Shown here: positions 32,035 to 40,206 of the stretch, piece after piece | How the letters are laid out: every line of letters starts with the position of its first letter | How positions within the stretch are numbered: position 1 is the first letter of the stretch | From: Virgisporangium aurantiacum | Lineage (GTDB): Bacteria; Actinomycetota; Actinomycetes; Mycobacteriales; Micromonosporaceae | Direction: 5' to 3' | Assembly (NCBI RefSeq): GCF_016863635.1 | Contig: NZ_BOPG01000024.1 | Coordinates: 1 to 64,000, forward strand | Length of the DNA stretch: 64,000 nt | The notes under the pieces: model-generated | Told to the model about the DNA's origin: nothing | The model's database searches: none | What the model saw: only the letters and a program-made list of their open reading frames with translations | Program-made: the position numbers and the translations under genes

Positions 32035-32823
32035 CAGCGCCAGGTCCGGGTCGTCGGTGGGGACCGCGGGGCGTTCGCCGGCGATCTGGTACTTCTCGGT
32101 GAGCTGGGTGACCGGCCCCGGCCAGACCGCCTGCGACACCTCGATCGCCTTGCCGCGCTGGTCGAAGGCGACGTGCATCAGCACCAGCACCGGCGTGTCC
32201 GGGCGGATCTGCAGCAGTTCGGCCTCGTCGCGGCTGGGGAGGCGGGCGGTGATCTGGTCGGTGGCGGTGGTGTAGGTGCGGCCGGTGGCCTCCTCGACCT
32301 CCTGGTAGAGGGGCCGGTCGAACACCTCGGCCCGGGCCAGCGCGGTGCCGTCGGCGTCGGACGGGCGCAGCCACGCGGCGCCGACCTCCACCGGCACGTC
32401 CTGCGTCCGGACGAGGTGCCGGCGCACCACCAGCGTGGAGCCGGCGGCCACCCCGAACGCCTCGGCGACGTCGTGCGGCGCCGGGCCGTGGCCGACCTCC
32501 AGGAGATGCTGGCGGTACCGGGCGGCCAGATCGGCGTGATAGCCCCGCTGCGCCCCGTACCGCCCCCGGGACAGCCGGTTGAGCCGCCGCTTGGTGCCCC
32601 GCACGAACGTCCCGGAGCCGGGCCGCGTGATCAGCACACCCTCGACGCGCAGTTGGTCGATCGTGCGCTGGATGGTCTGCTTGGCGACGCCGTACTCGAG
32701 GGCGATGGCCGGGATGGCGGGCAGCCGCTCGCCGGGTCCCCACTCACCGCGGCGGATACGCTCGCGGAGCATCATCGCGATCTGCCGATGCGGCGCCTCG
32801 GCCGCCCCAGGATTCACGGTCAT
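32029..32823 (-). CDS. GntR/HutC-family transcriptional regulator
   Basis: A 264-residue repressor. The N-terminal winged helix (RQIAMMLRERIRRGEWGPGE, ALEYGVAKQTIQRTIDQL, PGSGTFV) is classic GntR. The C-terminal UTRA ligand domain (about 95-250) has VVRRHLVRTQDVPVEVGAAW and VLMHVAFDQRGKAIEVSQAV. It probably senses a small effector such as a sugar phosphate or histidine derivative. ATG at 32823 overlaps the stop of the preceding small gene (ATGA), so the two are coupled. The target operon is not evident. Confidence 0.92.
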   Translation of the reverse strand: MTVNPGAAEAPHRQIAMMLRERIRRGEWGPGERLPAIPAIALEYGVAKQTIQRTIDQLRVEGVLITRPGSGTFVRGTKRRLNRLSRGRYGAQRGYHADLAARYRQHLLEVGHGPAPHDVAEAFGVAAGSTLVVRRHLVRTQDVPVEVGAAWLRPSDADGTALARAEVFDRPLYQEVEEATGRTYTTATDQITARLPSRDEAELLQIRPDTPVLVLMHVAFDQRGKAIEVSQAVWPGPVTQLTEKYQIAGERPAVPTDDPDLALG

Positions 32824-33242
32824 GGCAACCAACCTAGCCTCCTAGGATGCCGAAGGCGTGGTGACACGCCGCACGCACTCGAATGACGCGCCCAGCGCCG
32901 CCGGTCGGGCCCCGCGCTCGGTCGATTCGCGGATCTTGGACTCCCGGAGGGCCTATGGCACCCCGTGCAGTCCAAGATCCGCAAGAGTTGCTCGAGTTGA
33001 CGCCGGACGAACCGCAGCAACTCGGCGTCGCCGGTGTTCGCGTCGATGCGGAGGATCGTCTCACCGGTGTCGCGCCGGGCCACGACGACGTCGGCGCGGA
33101 CATCGGACACCTCGGGCTCCGCGGGGATGTCGGCGACGAGCGCGCCCACGAGCCGGGCGAGGGCGGCCCACCGTCGTGCCGGCGAGGGAGTGGCGGGGTA
33201 GGCGACGAGCAGCAGGCAGGCCAGGGTGTCCGGGTCGGCCAT
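32820..33242 (-). CDS. Hypothetical protein coupled to gntR, interrupted by a palindrome
   Basis: A 140-residue protein. Residues 1-95 look like a genuine fold (MADPDTLACLLLVAYPATPS, LRIDANTGDAELLRFVRRQL, EQLLRILD). After residue 95 the sequence becomes Arg/Ser/Pro-rich and coincides with a long inverted repeat, suggesting that inserted or drifted DNA has replaced the original end. Its TGA overlaps the gntR ATG. The ATG at 33242 is chosen since the upstream extension has no family-like content. Function unknown. Confidence 0.55.
   Translation of the reverse strand: MADPDTLACLLLVAYPATPSPARRWAALARLVGALVADIPAEPEVSDVRADVVVARRDTGETILRIDANTGDAELLRFVRRQLEQLLRILDCTGCHRPSGSPRSANRPSAGPDRRRWARHSSACGVSPRLRHPRRLGWLP
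32929..32982. repeat. Perfect 14-bp inverted repeat (REP-like palindrome)
   Basis: Arms GCGGATCTTGGACT (32929-32942) and its exact complement (32969-32982) are separated by 26 bases. They lie within the low-complexity 3' part of the gene coupled to gntR. The form resembles a mobile palindrome (REP/MITE-like) or a strong RNA hairpin. Confidence 0.7.
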
Positions 33243-33433
33243 GAAACGGAACCCTACCGGGGATGCGGGCTTGTCCAAGTTGTCAGCGATGCGGCTTTGT
33301 CGCATGCGGGGGAGCGCGTGGTCAATCACGCGCGCATCGGCGTGTGTGATTCTGGCGCCGCTGCCGTGTGAACGCGTGGGAGAAATGTGAACCCCGGAGC
33401 CAACCGACCCACCGTCGGCGAGGGTAGAAGGTT

Positions 33434-33934
33434 GTGAGCATCGTGACGGAGCGCGCTCCCGCGCACGAGCAGGCCTTCGCCGACTGGGTCCGGCCGCACC
33501 TGCCGGCGATGGCGCGACTGGCCGCCCGGCTCGGCCCGCCGGCCGACCGTGACGACATCGTGCAGGAGGCGCTGGCGCGGGCCTGGCTCAAGCGGGACCG
33601 GTACGACGGCCGGCGGGGCACACCGTCGGCCTGGCTGCTGGCGATCACCGCCGACCAGGCCCGGAAGGCCGGCGGACGGCACTGGTCCCGCCGCTGGTTC
33701 GCCGGACCGGCCGGGCCCACCGCCGTGGCCGCCCGCGCCGACGACCGGCTCGACCTGGAGCGCGCGCTGCGGCGACTGACCGTACGCCAGCGTCTGGCGG
33801 TCGACTGCCATTACTTCGTCGGCCTGTCGATCGCGGAGACGGCGGCGGTGATGCGGTGCTCCGACGGCACGGTGAAGTCGACCCTGGCCGACGCCCGGGC
33901 GAAACTGCGCACTCTCCTGGAGGTGTCCGAATGA
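33434..33934 (+). CDS. ECF-type RNA polymerase sigma factor
   Basis: A 166-residue sigma-70 family factor. Region 2 is at HLPAMARLAARL through DRDDIVQEALARAWLKRDRY and region 4 at RLTVRQRLAVDCHYFVGLSI, followed by ETAAVMRCSDGTVKSTLADA, which is the helix-turn-helix. GTG at 33434. Its stop overlaps the ATG of the next gene (ATGA), the usual layout for a sigma factor and its membrane-bound partner. The regulon is unknown; self-regulation from an upstream promoter is expected. Confidence 0.9.
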   Translation: MSIVTERAPAHEQAFADWVRPHLPAMARLAARLGPPADRDDIVQEALARAWLKRDRYDGRRGTPSAWLLAITADQARKAGGRHWSRRWFAGPAGPTAVAARADDRLDLERALRRLTVRQRLAVDCHYFVGLSIAETAAVMRCSDGTVKSTLADARAKLRTLLEVSE

Positions 33935-34941
33935 CCGGTAACGTCGACGACCTGCTTCGCGGCGCCGGTGAGCGCTGGCGGTCGACGCAACCACCACCCC
34001 CGCAGCCCGACCCCGGTCGGTGGCTGGGCCCGGCCCGGCCGGCCCGACGCCGGTGGGCGCCGGTGCTCGCGACGACGGCCGCCACTCTCGTCGCGGTCGC
34101 CGCGGTCGCGGTGCTGACGACGCGGACCCGCGACACCGGAGACGAGGACCGGACCGGCAACGTCTCGACCGCCACCGCGCAGAGCCCGCCCGACCTCGTC
34201 GTCCGCGACGGGATGCGGGTGCGCGCCTCCGGCACCGTGCTGGCCGTGCCGGGGCAGCCGGTGCGGTTCTGTGCACCGGCCACCTCCACCGCGCCGGCGG
34301 GCGCCGACCTTCCCGCGTGCGTCCACGGGGTGGTCGTCACCGGGGTCGACCTCGGCGCCCTCGCCCAACCGGTCGAGCGGGCCGGCGCCCGGATCGGGTC
34401 CGCGACCCTCACCGGAACCTTGCGGTCGGGCGTGCTCGCGGTCACCGGGCAGGCGCCGCCCGAGCCGGCTGCTACGGCCGGGTCGCCGGCGGTCCCGTGC
34501 CCGGCGCCGGCGGGCGGGTGGACGGCGACCGGCCCCTTCGACGGCAGGGCCGTCCAGACGTACGTCGTCGAGAACGCCGACCGGTTCCGCAACCCGTGGG
34601 TCGGCCGTGCCGACGGCGGCGCGGAGGTGCTGGTCGTCGAGGTGGTCCGCGGCGACGCCGGTGCGGCCCGCACCGACCTGCGGCGCCGGTACTCCGGCAA
34701 CCTCTGCGTGGTGTCGAGCCCGGGCCGGTTGAGCCTGGCCGAGCAGGCCGCGACCCTGGACCGCGTGCAGCCAGTCGTGCTGGACCTGTTGCGCGACCCG
34801 GCCACCGGCGTCTACGCCCTCGGCGGCGCGGAGAACGTCATCGTCGCGATGGTCGTGCTGACCCCCGACCTGTACGACCGGCTGGCCGCGATCGGTCTGA
34901 CGGCGGACGACCTCAGTCCCTGGTTGCGACCCGTGCGGTAG
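33931..34941 (+). CDS. Membrane-anchored protein, putative anti-sigma partner
   Basis: A 336-residue protein with a short cytosolic N-terminus (VDDLLRGAGERWRSTQPPPP), one membrane segment (PVLATTAATLVAVAAVAVL, about residues 45-63) and a 270-residue external domain with paired cysteines (FCAPATS, LPACVHG, VPCPAPA, GNLCVVSS). No zinc-binding anti-sigma HxxxCxxC motif is visible in the cytosolic part, so regulation of the sigma factor is inferred from coupling alone. ATG at 33931. The 3' end overlaps the convergent Hsp70 gene by 29 bases. Confidence 0.7.
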   Translation: MTGNVDDLLRGAGERWRSTQPPPPQPDPGRWLGPARPARRRWAPVLATTAATLVAVAAVAVLTTRTRDTGDEDRTGNVSTATAQSPPDLVVRDGMRVRASGTVLAVPGQPVRFCAPATSTAPAGADLPACVHGVVVTGVDLGALAQPVERAGARIGSATLTGTLRSGVLAVTGQAPPEPAATAGSPAVPCPAPAGGWTATGPFDGRAVQTYVVENADRFRNPWVGRADGGAEVLVVEVVRGDAGAARTDLRRRYSGNLCVVSSPGRLSLAEQAATLDRVQPVVLDLLRDPATGVYALGGAENVIVAMVVLTPDLYDRLAAIGLTADDLSPWLRPVR

Positions 34942-37252
34942 CCCGGCGGTCGCGCCGGGCGGTGACCACGAGGGCGGCCAGCAGGACGTGCAGCAGCACC
35001 ACCGTCAGGGCCGTCGCGACGCGGGGGGTGGTCCAGCCGATCACCGACTCCCACACCGCGTGGACGCCGGACACCAGCGGATCCGGCTCCCGCCAGGTCT
35101 CACCCTGCCACGCGACCCGTTCCCGCCACGCGTGCAACGCCGCCAGCACGCCGGCGACCACCAGCACCCCACCGGCGGCGAACCGGACGGACCGCGCGGC
35201 CTGCGGGGTGCGGGCCACCGCGCGGCGGACCGTCAACGCCAGCAGGCCCGCGGTGGTGAGCGTCAGCACCAGGCCCAGCCAGAACGCGACCGCGTGCACG
35301 AGACCCCAGACCGGCACGTCGAAGTCGAACGTGAGGACGCTCTGGGCGAGCATGTTCACCGGCGTGTACTCGGCGGTGGTCCAGTCCGGGTTCCAGCCGT
35401 TCACCTGCTCGCACGTCAGCCCCTGGTCGTACAGGTAGGACTGGGCGACGACCCCGATCAGGACACCGCCCGCCGCCCACGTGCCGGCCGCGCGGAGGGT
35501 TCCGGCGCGGTCGCCGGCCGCCGCCAGCGGGTCGACCGGTCGCCGCAGGGCCAGCGACACCAGCCCACCGGCGACCAGGATCGGAGCGGCGGCGACCACC
35601 CACCAGAGTTGCCCGCCGGCCCGTCCGGCCAGCGCGGCGGCGTCGATCCAGTCGAAACCGTTGAAGACGTCGGGGTCGCCGAAGATCGACGACGAGCAGT
35701 AGCCGTTCGGGTCCATCGCGTCGGCCAGGCCGGTGGCGAAGTACAGCAGGACGACCACGGCCGTGCTCGCGGCGACGGCGCTGCGGCGCAGCAGCCGGCC
35801 CAGCGCGCCCGCGGCGGTGCCGCCCGCCGGCCCGGTTCCGCCGACCAGGAGCAGCAGACCGAGCAGGACCAGTGCGGCGGTCGGGCCGAGGGGTGCCCGG
35901 ACGCCGGCGTAGACGTTCACGGCGATCCGGTTGATGTCGTAGTTGATCGAGGTGTCCTCGAAGGCCCGCAGCGCGGCGGCGAGGACGAAGGCCATGGCGC
36001 CGAGCCACACCAGTCCACCCAGGAACCACAGCGGGCGGAGCCGGTCGGCGGAGGCCTGCGGTTTGTCGGTGTTGAACCGCGCGATCCCGGACTCCGCCGA
36101 CGCCGCCGACGGCGCGGCGACCCCGGGATCGGGGAGAGGGGCGGGCGGCGCATGGGGCGGGGGAGCGGCCGGCGCGTCGACCAGGGCGTCGGTCAGGCAG
36201 CCGCGGGCCACGGCGAGTTCCGGCTGGTCGATCGCGATCGGCGCGACCCCGAGCGCGCGGTGCAGCAGGCTGGCGACCAGCGGCGTCCGGCTGCCGCCGC
36301 CGACGAGGAAGACGCCGGCCAGCGCGGCGGTGCCGACACCGGCGCCCAGCATCGTGGCCGTGGTCAGCGCGACCGTGCGGTCCAGCCACGGCCGGGCCAG
36401 GTCCTCGAACTCCGACCGGGTCAGGTGCACTTCCCGTTCGACGGCCGGCACCGCGATCGTCACCTGGCTGGCGCCGCTGAGCTGTTCCCTGGCGGCCCGG
36501 ACGTCGTCCCACAACTGGCGGCGCCGGCGGCGGTCGGCGGCACCATCAGCTGTGGGGGCCGGAGCGGTCAGCCGGGCCCACTCGGCCGGCGACGCGTCGG
36601 CGACCTGCCGGCCCACCCAGTCCACGATCGCGGCGTCGAGGTCCACGCCGCCGACGTCGTCCAGGCCGGCAGACGTCGTGACCTCCCACCCGCCCGCCGG
36701 CGCCCGGCGCACGACGCTGATGTCGAACGTCCCGCCGCCGAGGTCGTAGACCACCAGCGACGACCCGTCGGGTACCCGCTGGCCCAGCACCACGGCGAAG
36801 TACCCGGCGGCGGCGACGGGTTCGGCGATCAGCGTCACCGGGCCGAGGTCGGCCGCTTCTGCCGCGTCCCGCAGGATCGCCTTGCGGTGCGTCCCCCACC
36901 CGGCGGGATGGGCGAGCACCACCTCGCCGACGGCCCCGCCGGTCACCCGCCGGGCCTCCGCCGCGATCATCCGGAACAGCGTCGCGACGGCGTCGACGAC
37001 CGGCACCTCGACGTCGCCGAGCAGCAGGTGGCCGTCGTCGATGCGGCGCTTGGGGTTCGGCTCGTACCGGGCCGGGTCCAGGCGGGCACCGTAGTCGGCG
37101 TCGTGACCGGCGACCAGCCGGCCGTCGGCGGAGAACACCGCGGACGGCACCAGCGGCGACGAGCGGAACAGCAGCGCCTCCACGCGGCCGTCGGCCAGCT
37201 CGACGACCGCCACCGTGTGCGAGGTGCCGAAGTCGACGGCGAGACGCGTCAC
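34913..37252 (-). CDS. Hsp70-family ATPase fused to a multi-pass membrane domain
   Basis: A 779-residue protein. Residues 1-365 form a DnaK-like nucleotide-binding domain: AVDFGTSHTVAVVEL (phosphate 1), VVYDLGGGTFDISVV (phosphate 2) and VFLVGGGSRTPLVASLL (adenosine loop). There is no substrate-binding domain. Instead, after a Pro/Ala linker, the C-terminal 370 residues contain about eight membrane segments with extracytoplasmic cysteines (NGYCSSSIF, GLTCEQVNGW). This links a cytosolic ATPase to the membrane; its role is unknown. ATG at 37252. It is convergent with the sigma/partner pair, overlapping by 29 bases. Confidence 0.85.
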   Translation of the reverse strand: MTRLAVDFGTSHTVAVVELADGRVEALLFRSSPLVPSAVFSADGRLVAGHDADYGARLDPARYEPNPKRRIDDGHLLLGDVEVPVVDAVATLFRMIAAEARRVTGGAVGEVVLAHPAGWGTHRKAILRDAAEAADLGPVTLIAEPVAAAGYFAVVLGQRVPDGSSLVVYDLGGGTFDISVVRRAPAGGWEVTTSAGLDDVGGVDLDAAIVDWVGRQVADASPAEWARLTAPAPTADGAADRRRRRQLWDDVRAAREQLSGASQVTIAVPAVEREVHLTRSEFEDLARPWLDRTVALTTATMLGAGVGTAALAGVFLVGGGSRTPLVASLLHRALGVAPIAIDQPELAVARGCLTDALVDAPAAPPPHAPPAPLPDPGVAAPSAASAESGIARFNTDKPQASADRLRPLWFLGGLVWLGAMAFVLAAALRAFEDTSINYDINRIAVNVYAGVRAPLGPTAALVLLGLLLLVGGTGPAGGTAAGALGRLLRRSAVAASTAVVVLLYFATGLADAMDPNGYCSSSIFGDPDVFNGFDWIDAAALAGRAGGQLWWVVAAAPILVAGGLVSLALRRPVDPLAAAGDRAGTLRAAGTWAAGGVLIGVVAQSYLYDQGLTCEQVNGWNPDWTTAEYTPVNMLAQSVLTFDFDVPVWGLVHAVAFWLGLVLTLTTAGLLALTVRRAVARTPQAARSVRFAAGGVLVVAGVLAALHAWRERVAWQGETWREPDPLVSGVHAVWESVIGWTTPRVATALTVVLLHVLLAALVVTARRDRRATARVATRD

Positions 37253-37315
37253 GACCGGGGGACCGGTCGTCGATTGACGTTGACCATGCGGTGCAACCTA
37301 TCGGCCGGTGGCCAG

Positions 37316-37356
37316 AACCTTCGGATTGGTAGGCGGAACGGATTCCAACCTTCGGA
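37316..37356 (+). promoter_or_regulatory. Direct repeat AACCTTCGGA x2 upstream of the aminotransferase gene
   Basis: Identical 10-mers at 37316-37325 and 37347-37356, 31 bases apart (three helical turns), in the divergent region between the Hsp70 gene and the aminotransferase gene. Possible regulator-binding pair. Confidence 0.4.
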
Positions 37357-37399
37357 CAATTCATGGGGTGGTCCGGCGCCGGCCTTCTAAGGTGGCGGG

Positions 37400-38611
37400 A
37401 TGCAGGTCAGCCAGTCGAGCAAGCTCGCCAACGTCTGTTACGACATCCGTGGTCCGGTACTTCAGGAGGCCAAGCGCCTGGAGGCCGAGGGGCACCAGGT
37501 TCTGAAGTTGAACATCGGCAACCCTGCCCCGTTCGGCTTCGCCGCCCCCGAGGAGATGCTGCAGGACGTCATCCTCAACCTGGGTTCCGCACACGGCTAC
37601 GGTGACTCGAAGGGCCTGCTCTCCGCCCGCCGCGCGGTGGTGCAGTACTACCAGACCAAGGGCGTGCACGGCGTCGACGTCGAGGACGTGTACCTCGGCA
37701 ACGGCGTGTCCGAGCTGATCGTGATGGCGCTGCAGGCGTTGCTCGACAACGGCGACGAGGTGCTCATCCCGTCCCCCGACTATCCCTTGTGGACGGCGGC
37801 GACCAGCCTGTGCGGCGGCACGGCGGTGCACTACCTGTGCGACGAGGAGTCCGACTGGTATCCGGACATCAAGGACATCGAGGCGAAGATCACCGACCGC
37901 ACCCGCGCGATCGTGGTGATCAACCCGAACAACCCGACCGGTGCGGTGTACCCCGACGCGCTGCTGGAGCAGATCGTCGAGCTGGCGCGGCGGCACCACC
38001 TGCTGGTGCTGTCCGACGAGATCTACGACAAGATCCTGTACGACGGCGTCACCCACACGTCGGTCGCGTCGCTGGCGCCGGACCTGTTGTGCCTGACGTT
38101 CAACGGGCTGTCGAAGGCGTACCGGGTGGCCGGGTTCCGCACCGGCTGGATGGTGGTCTCCGGCCCCAAGCAGCACGCCGAGAGCTACATCGAGGGCCTG
38201 GAGATCCTCTCCAACATGCGGCTGTGCCCGAACGTGCCCACCCAGCACGCCGTGCAGACGGCGCTCGGCGGCTACCAGAGCATCAACGACCTGGTGCTGC
38301 CCGGGGGCCGGCTGATCGAGCAGCGCGACGTCGCCCACGAGATGCTCACGGCGATTCCGGGGATCACGTGCGTCAAGCCGAAGGGCGCGCTGTACATGTT
38401 CCCGCGCATCGACCCGAAGGTGCACCCGATCTACGACGACGAGAAGTTCGTCCTCGACCTGCTGCTGAACGAGAAGCTGCTGGTGGTGCAGGGCACCGGG
38501 TTCAACTGGGCGAAGCCCGACCACTTCCGGGTGGTCACCCTGCCGCGCGTCGCCGACCTGAAGGACGCCATCGGGCGGATCGGCCGGTTCCTCTCGACCT
38601 ACAAGCAGTGA
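37400..38611 (+). CDS. PLP-dependent aminotransferase (AlaA-like, class I)
   Basis: A 403-residue fold-type I aminotransferase closest in feel to glutamate-pyruvate (alanine) aminotransferase AlaA. Readable motifs: GYGDSKGLLSARRA, the substrate/PLP Asn in VINPNNPTGAVYP, the Asp/Tyr pair in VLSDEIYDKILYD, the PLP-binding Lys in FNGLSKAYRVAGFR and the carboxylate-binding Arg near HFRVVTLPR. Length is normal. ATG at 37400. Expected to convert pyruvate and glutamate to alanine and 2-oxoglutarate in the cytosol; related amino acids are possible. It appears to be transcribed alone. Confidence 0.9.
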   Translation: MQVSQSSKLANVCYDIRGPVLQEAKRLEAEGHQVLKLNIGNPAPFGFAAPEEMLQDVILNLGSAHGYGDSKGLLSARRAVVQYYQTKGVHGVDVEDVYLGNGVSELIVMALQALLDNGDEVLIPSPDYPLWTAATSLCGGTAVHYLCDEESDWYPDIKDIEAKITDRTRAIVVINPNNPTGAVYPDALLEQIVELARRHHLLVLSDEIYDKILYDGVTHTSVASLAPDLLCLTFNGLSKAYRVAGFRTGWMVVSGPKQHAESYIEGLEILSNMRLCPNVPTQHAVQTALGGYQSINDLVLPGGRLIEQRDVAHEMLTAIPGITCVKPKGALYMFPRIDPKVHPIYDDEKFVLDLLLNEKLLVVQGTGFNWAKPDHFRVVTLPRVADLKDAIGRIGRFLSTYKQ

Positions 38612-38615
38612 GCCG

Positions 38616-39131
38616 TCAGGGGTTGCCCGGGTTGGAACCCGGGCACCAGGCCCGTGCCGGGGCGGTGCCGAAAAGCAGGCCCGCCCCGAACAGCACCACC
38701 GCCACCAGCGGACCGGTGATCGTGCTGAAGTCCCAGGCGAGCCGTTCGGACAGCGTGTAGGCGAGCAGCACGATGCCGAGGCCGAGCACCGCGCCGACCC
38801 CGACGCCGAACCGGTGCAGGAACCAGCGCGCGACCGGCCCGCCCCGCCACACGCGGTACAGCGCCAGCCCGATGACGATCGTCCAGACGCTGACCCCCCA
38901 CCAGGCGGTGGCGGAGTACGACCCCTGCTGCATGAGCCGGATCGCGACGAAGACCCACCAGACCGCGTACAGCACTGCCCCGACCTGCACCTGCCACGGC
39001 GGCACACCGCCGGGCGGGCCGCTGCGCGGATCGCTCACCGGCTCATCGCTCACCGGTTCGATGCCGTTGTGCGCCTTGGCCTCGCCGCTACGCGGCCGGT
39101 AGGCCGGACCGGCCCCCTCGTCCCATACCAT
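38616..39131 (-). CDS. Small multi-pass membrane protein
   Basis: A 171-residue protein with a 45-residue hydrophilic, Pro/Gly-rich N-terminus and four membrane segments (for example VGAVLYAVWWVFVAIRLM, WWGVSVWTIVIGLALY, GAVLGLGIVLLAYTL and PLVAVVLFGAGLLFG). The C-terminus WCPGSNPGNP is short. ATG at 39131. It is convergent with the aminotransferase gene, with four bases between stops. No family recognised. Confidence 0.72.
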   Translation of the reverse strand: MVWDEGAGPAYRPRSGEAKAHNGIEPVSDEPVSDPRSGPPGGVPPWQVQVGAVLYAVWWVFVAIRLMQQGSYSATAWWGVSVWTIVIGLALYRVWRGGPVARWFLHRFGVGVGAVLGLGIVLLAYTLSERLAWDFSTITGPLVAVVLFGAGLLFGTAPARAWCPGSNPGNP

Positions 39132-39212
39132 CCGGCCGACCGTAGCAACCGGACGGCCCGGGGAACGCGCCGTGACTGTCGCGCCGCTGGCGCGCCGCTG
39201 GCGCCGGGAACG

Positions 39213-40079
39213 TCAGTAGCTGGCGGTGGGACCCGCCTGGCCGCCGCGGCGGCGGAGGTAGCGCTCGAACTCCTGGGCGATCTCGTCGCCACTGAGCGGC
39301 TGGATGCCCTCGTCACCCGAACGTTCCTCGAGTTCGCGGACGTACTCGGCCAGCTCGGCGTCCTGCTCGGCGGCCTGCCGCAGCCGGTTCTCCCACTCGC
39401 CCGACTCCTCGGCCAGGTCGGCGGTGGGGATCGGCAGGTCGAGGACCTCCTCGATGCGGTGCAGCAGGGCCAGCGTCGCCTTCGGGCAGGGCGGGTTGTT
39501 GGCGTAGTGCGGCACGTGCACCCAGAACGACATCGCCTCCAGGTCGGCGCGCTGCGCGGCGTCCTGAAGGATGCTCACGATGCCGACCGGGCCCTCGTAG
39601 CGGCTGAGGGTGAGGCCGTAGCGGTCGGCGGTGGCGCGGTCGGAGGCGCTGCCGCTGATCGGCAGCGGCCGGGTGAAGGGGACGTCGGCCAGCAGCGCGC
39701 CCAGCAGCACGATCCGGGTGACGTCGAGGCTGTGGCACACCTCGAGCAGCTCGTTGCAGAACGTACGCCACCGCATGCTCGGCTCGATGCCGCGGATGAG
39801 CACCACGTCGCGCTCGGCGCCGGGGGGCTTCGCCACGGAGAACCGGGTGGTCGGCCAGTCGATCTTGCGGACCTCGCCCTCGGCGAGCGTGACCGTGGGC
39901 CGGTTCACCTGGAAGTCGTAGAACTCCTCCGGGTCGAGCGTGGCGACGTTCTTCGCCTCCCAGATCTCCTCCAGATGCTCGACCACGGCCGTGGAGGCAT
40001 CTGCGGCGTCGTTCCACCCCTCGAACGCGGCGATGGCGACAGGGGAGCGGAGGACTGGTAAGCCGTCGAACTCGGTCAC
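39213..40079 (-). CDS. PAC2-family protein (proteasome assembly chaperone-like)
   Basis: A 288-residue protein of the PAC2/DUF75 family. The start PVLRSPVAIAAFEGWNDAAD is the family signature, followed by FYDFQVNRPTVTL, VVLIRGIEPSMRWRTFC and IVLLGALLADVPFTRPLP. The C-terminus is helical and acidic. In eukaryotes the family chaperones proteasome assembly; in actinobacteria, which often have proteasomes, the function is not settled. ATG at 40079. It lies upstream of and divergent from metH. Confidence 0.9.
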   Translation of the reverse strand: MTEFDGLPVLRSPVAIAAFEGWNDAADASTAVVEHLEEIWEAKNVATLDPEEFYDFQVNRPTVTLAEGEVRKIDWPTTRFSVAKPPGAERDVVLIRGIEPSMRWRTFCNELLEVCHSLDVTRIVLLGALLADVPFTRPLPISGSASDRATADRYGLTLSRYEGPVGIVSILQDAAQRADLEAMSFWVHVPHYANNPPCPKATLALLHRIEEVLDLPIPTADLAEESGEWENRLRQAAEQDAELAEYVRELEERSGDEGIQPLSGDEIAQEFERYLRRRGGQAGPTASY

Positions 40080-40206
40080 CGACCCAGCCTACGCGGGTAC
40101 GGTCCGCACTGCTCAGGACCATGCCGTGAGCGCGTGTCGCCCAAGGGCAACGCGTGTCACAGGAGGACCGCGCCGGACGGCCCACCCGAAACGGTAGATT
40201 TGAACG

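Noticed and set aside
30164..32743. An 859-codon open frame opposite mshC and the DxDxDG gene
   Set aside because: Shadow of mshC and neighbours. The repetitive Val/Gly composition comes from antisense translation of the Asp repeats.
40080..40206. Cobalamin or SAM riboswitch ahead of metH
   Set aside because: The leader is only 127 bases and lacks a B12-box-like or SAM-type pattern that I can recognise.
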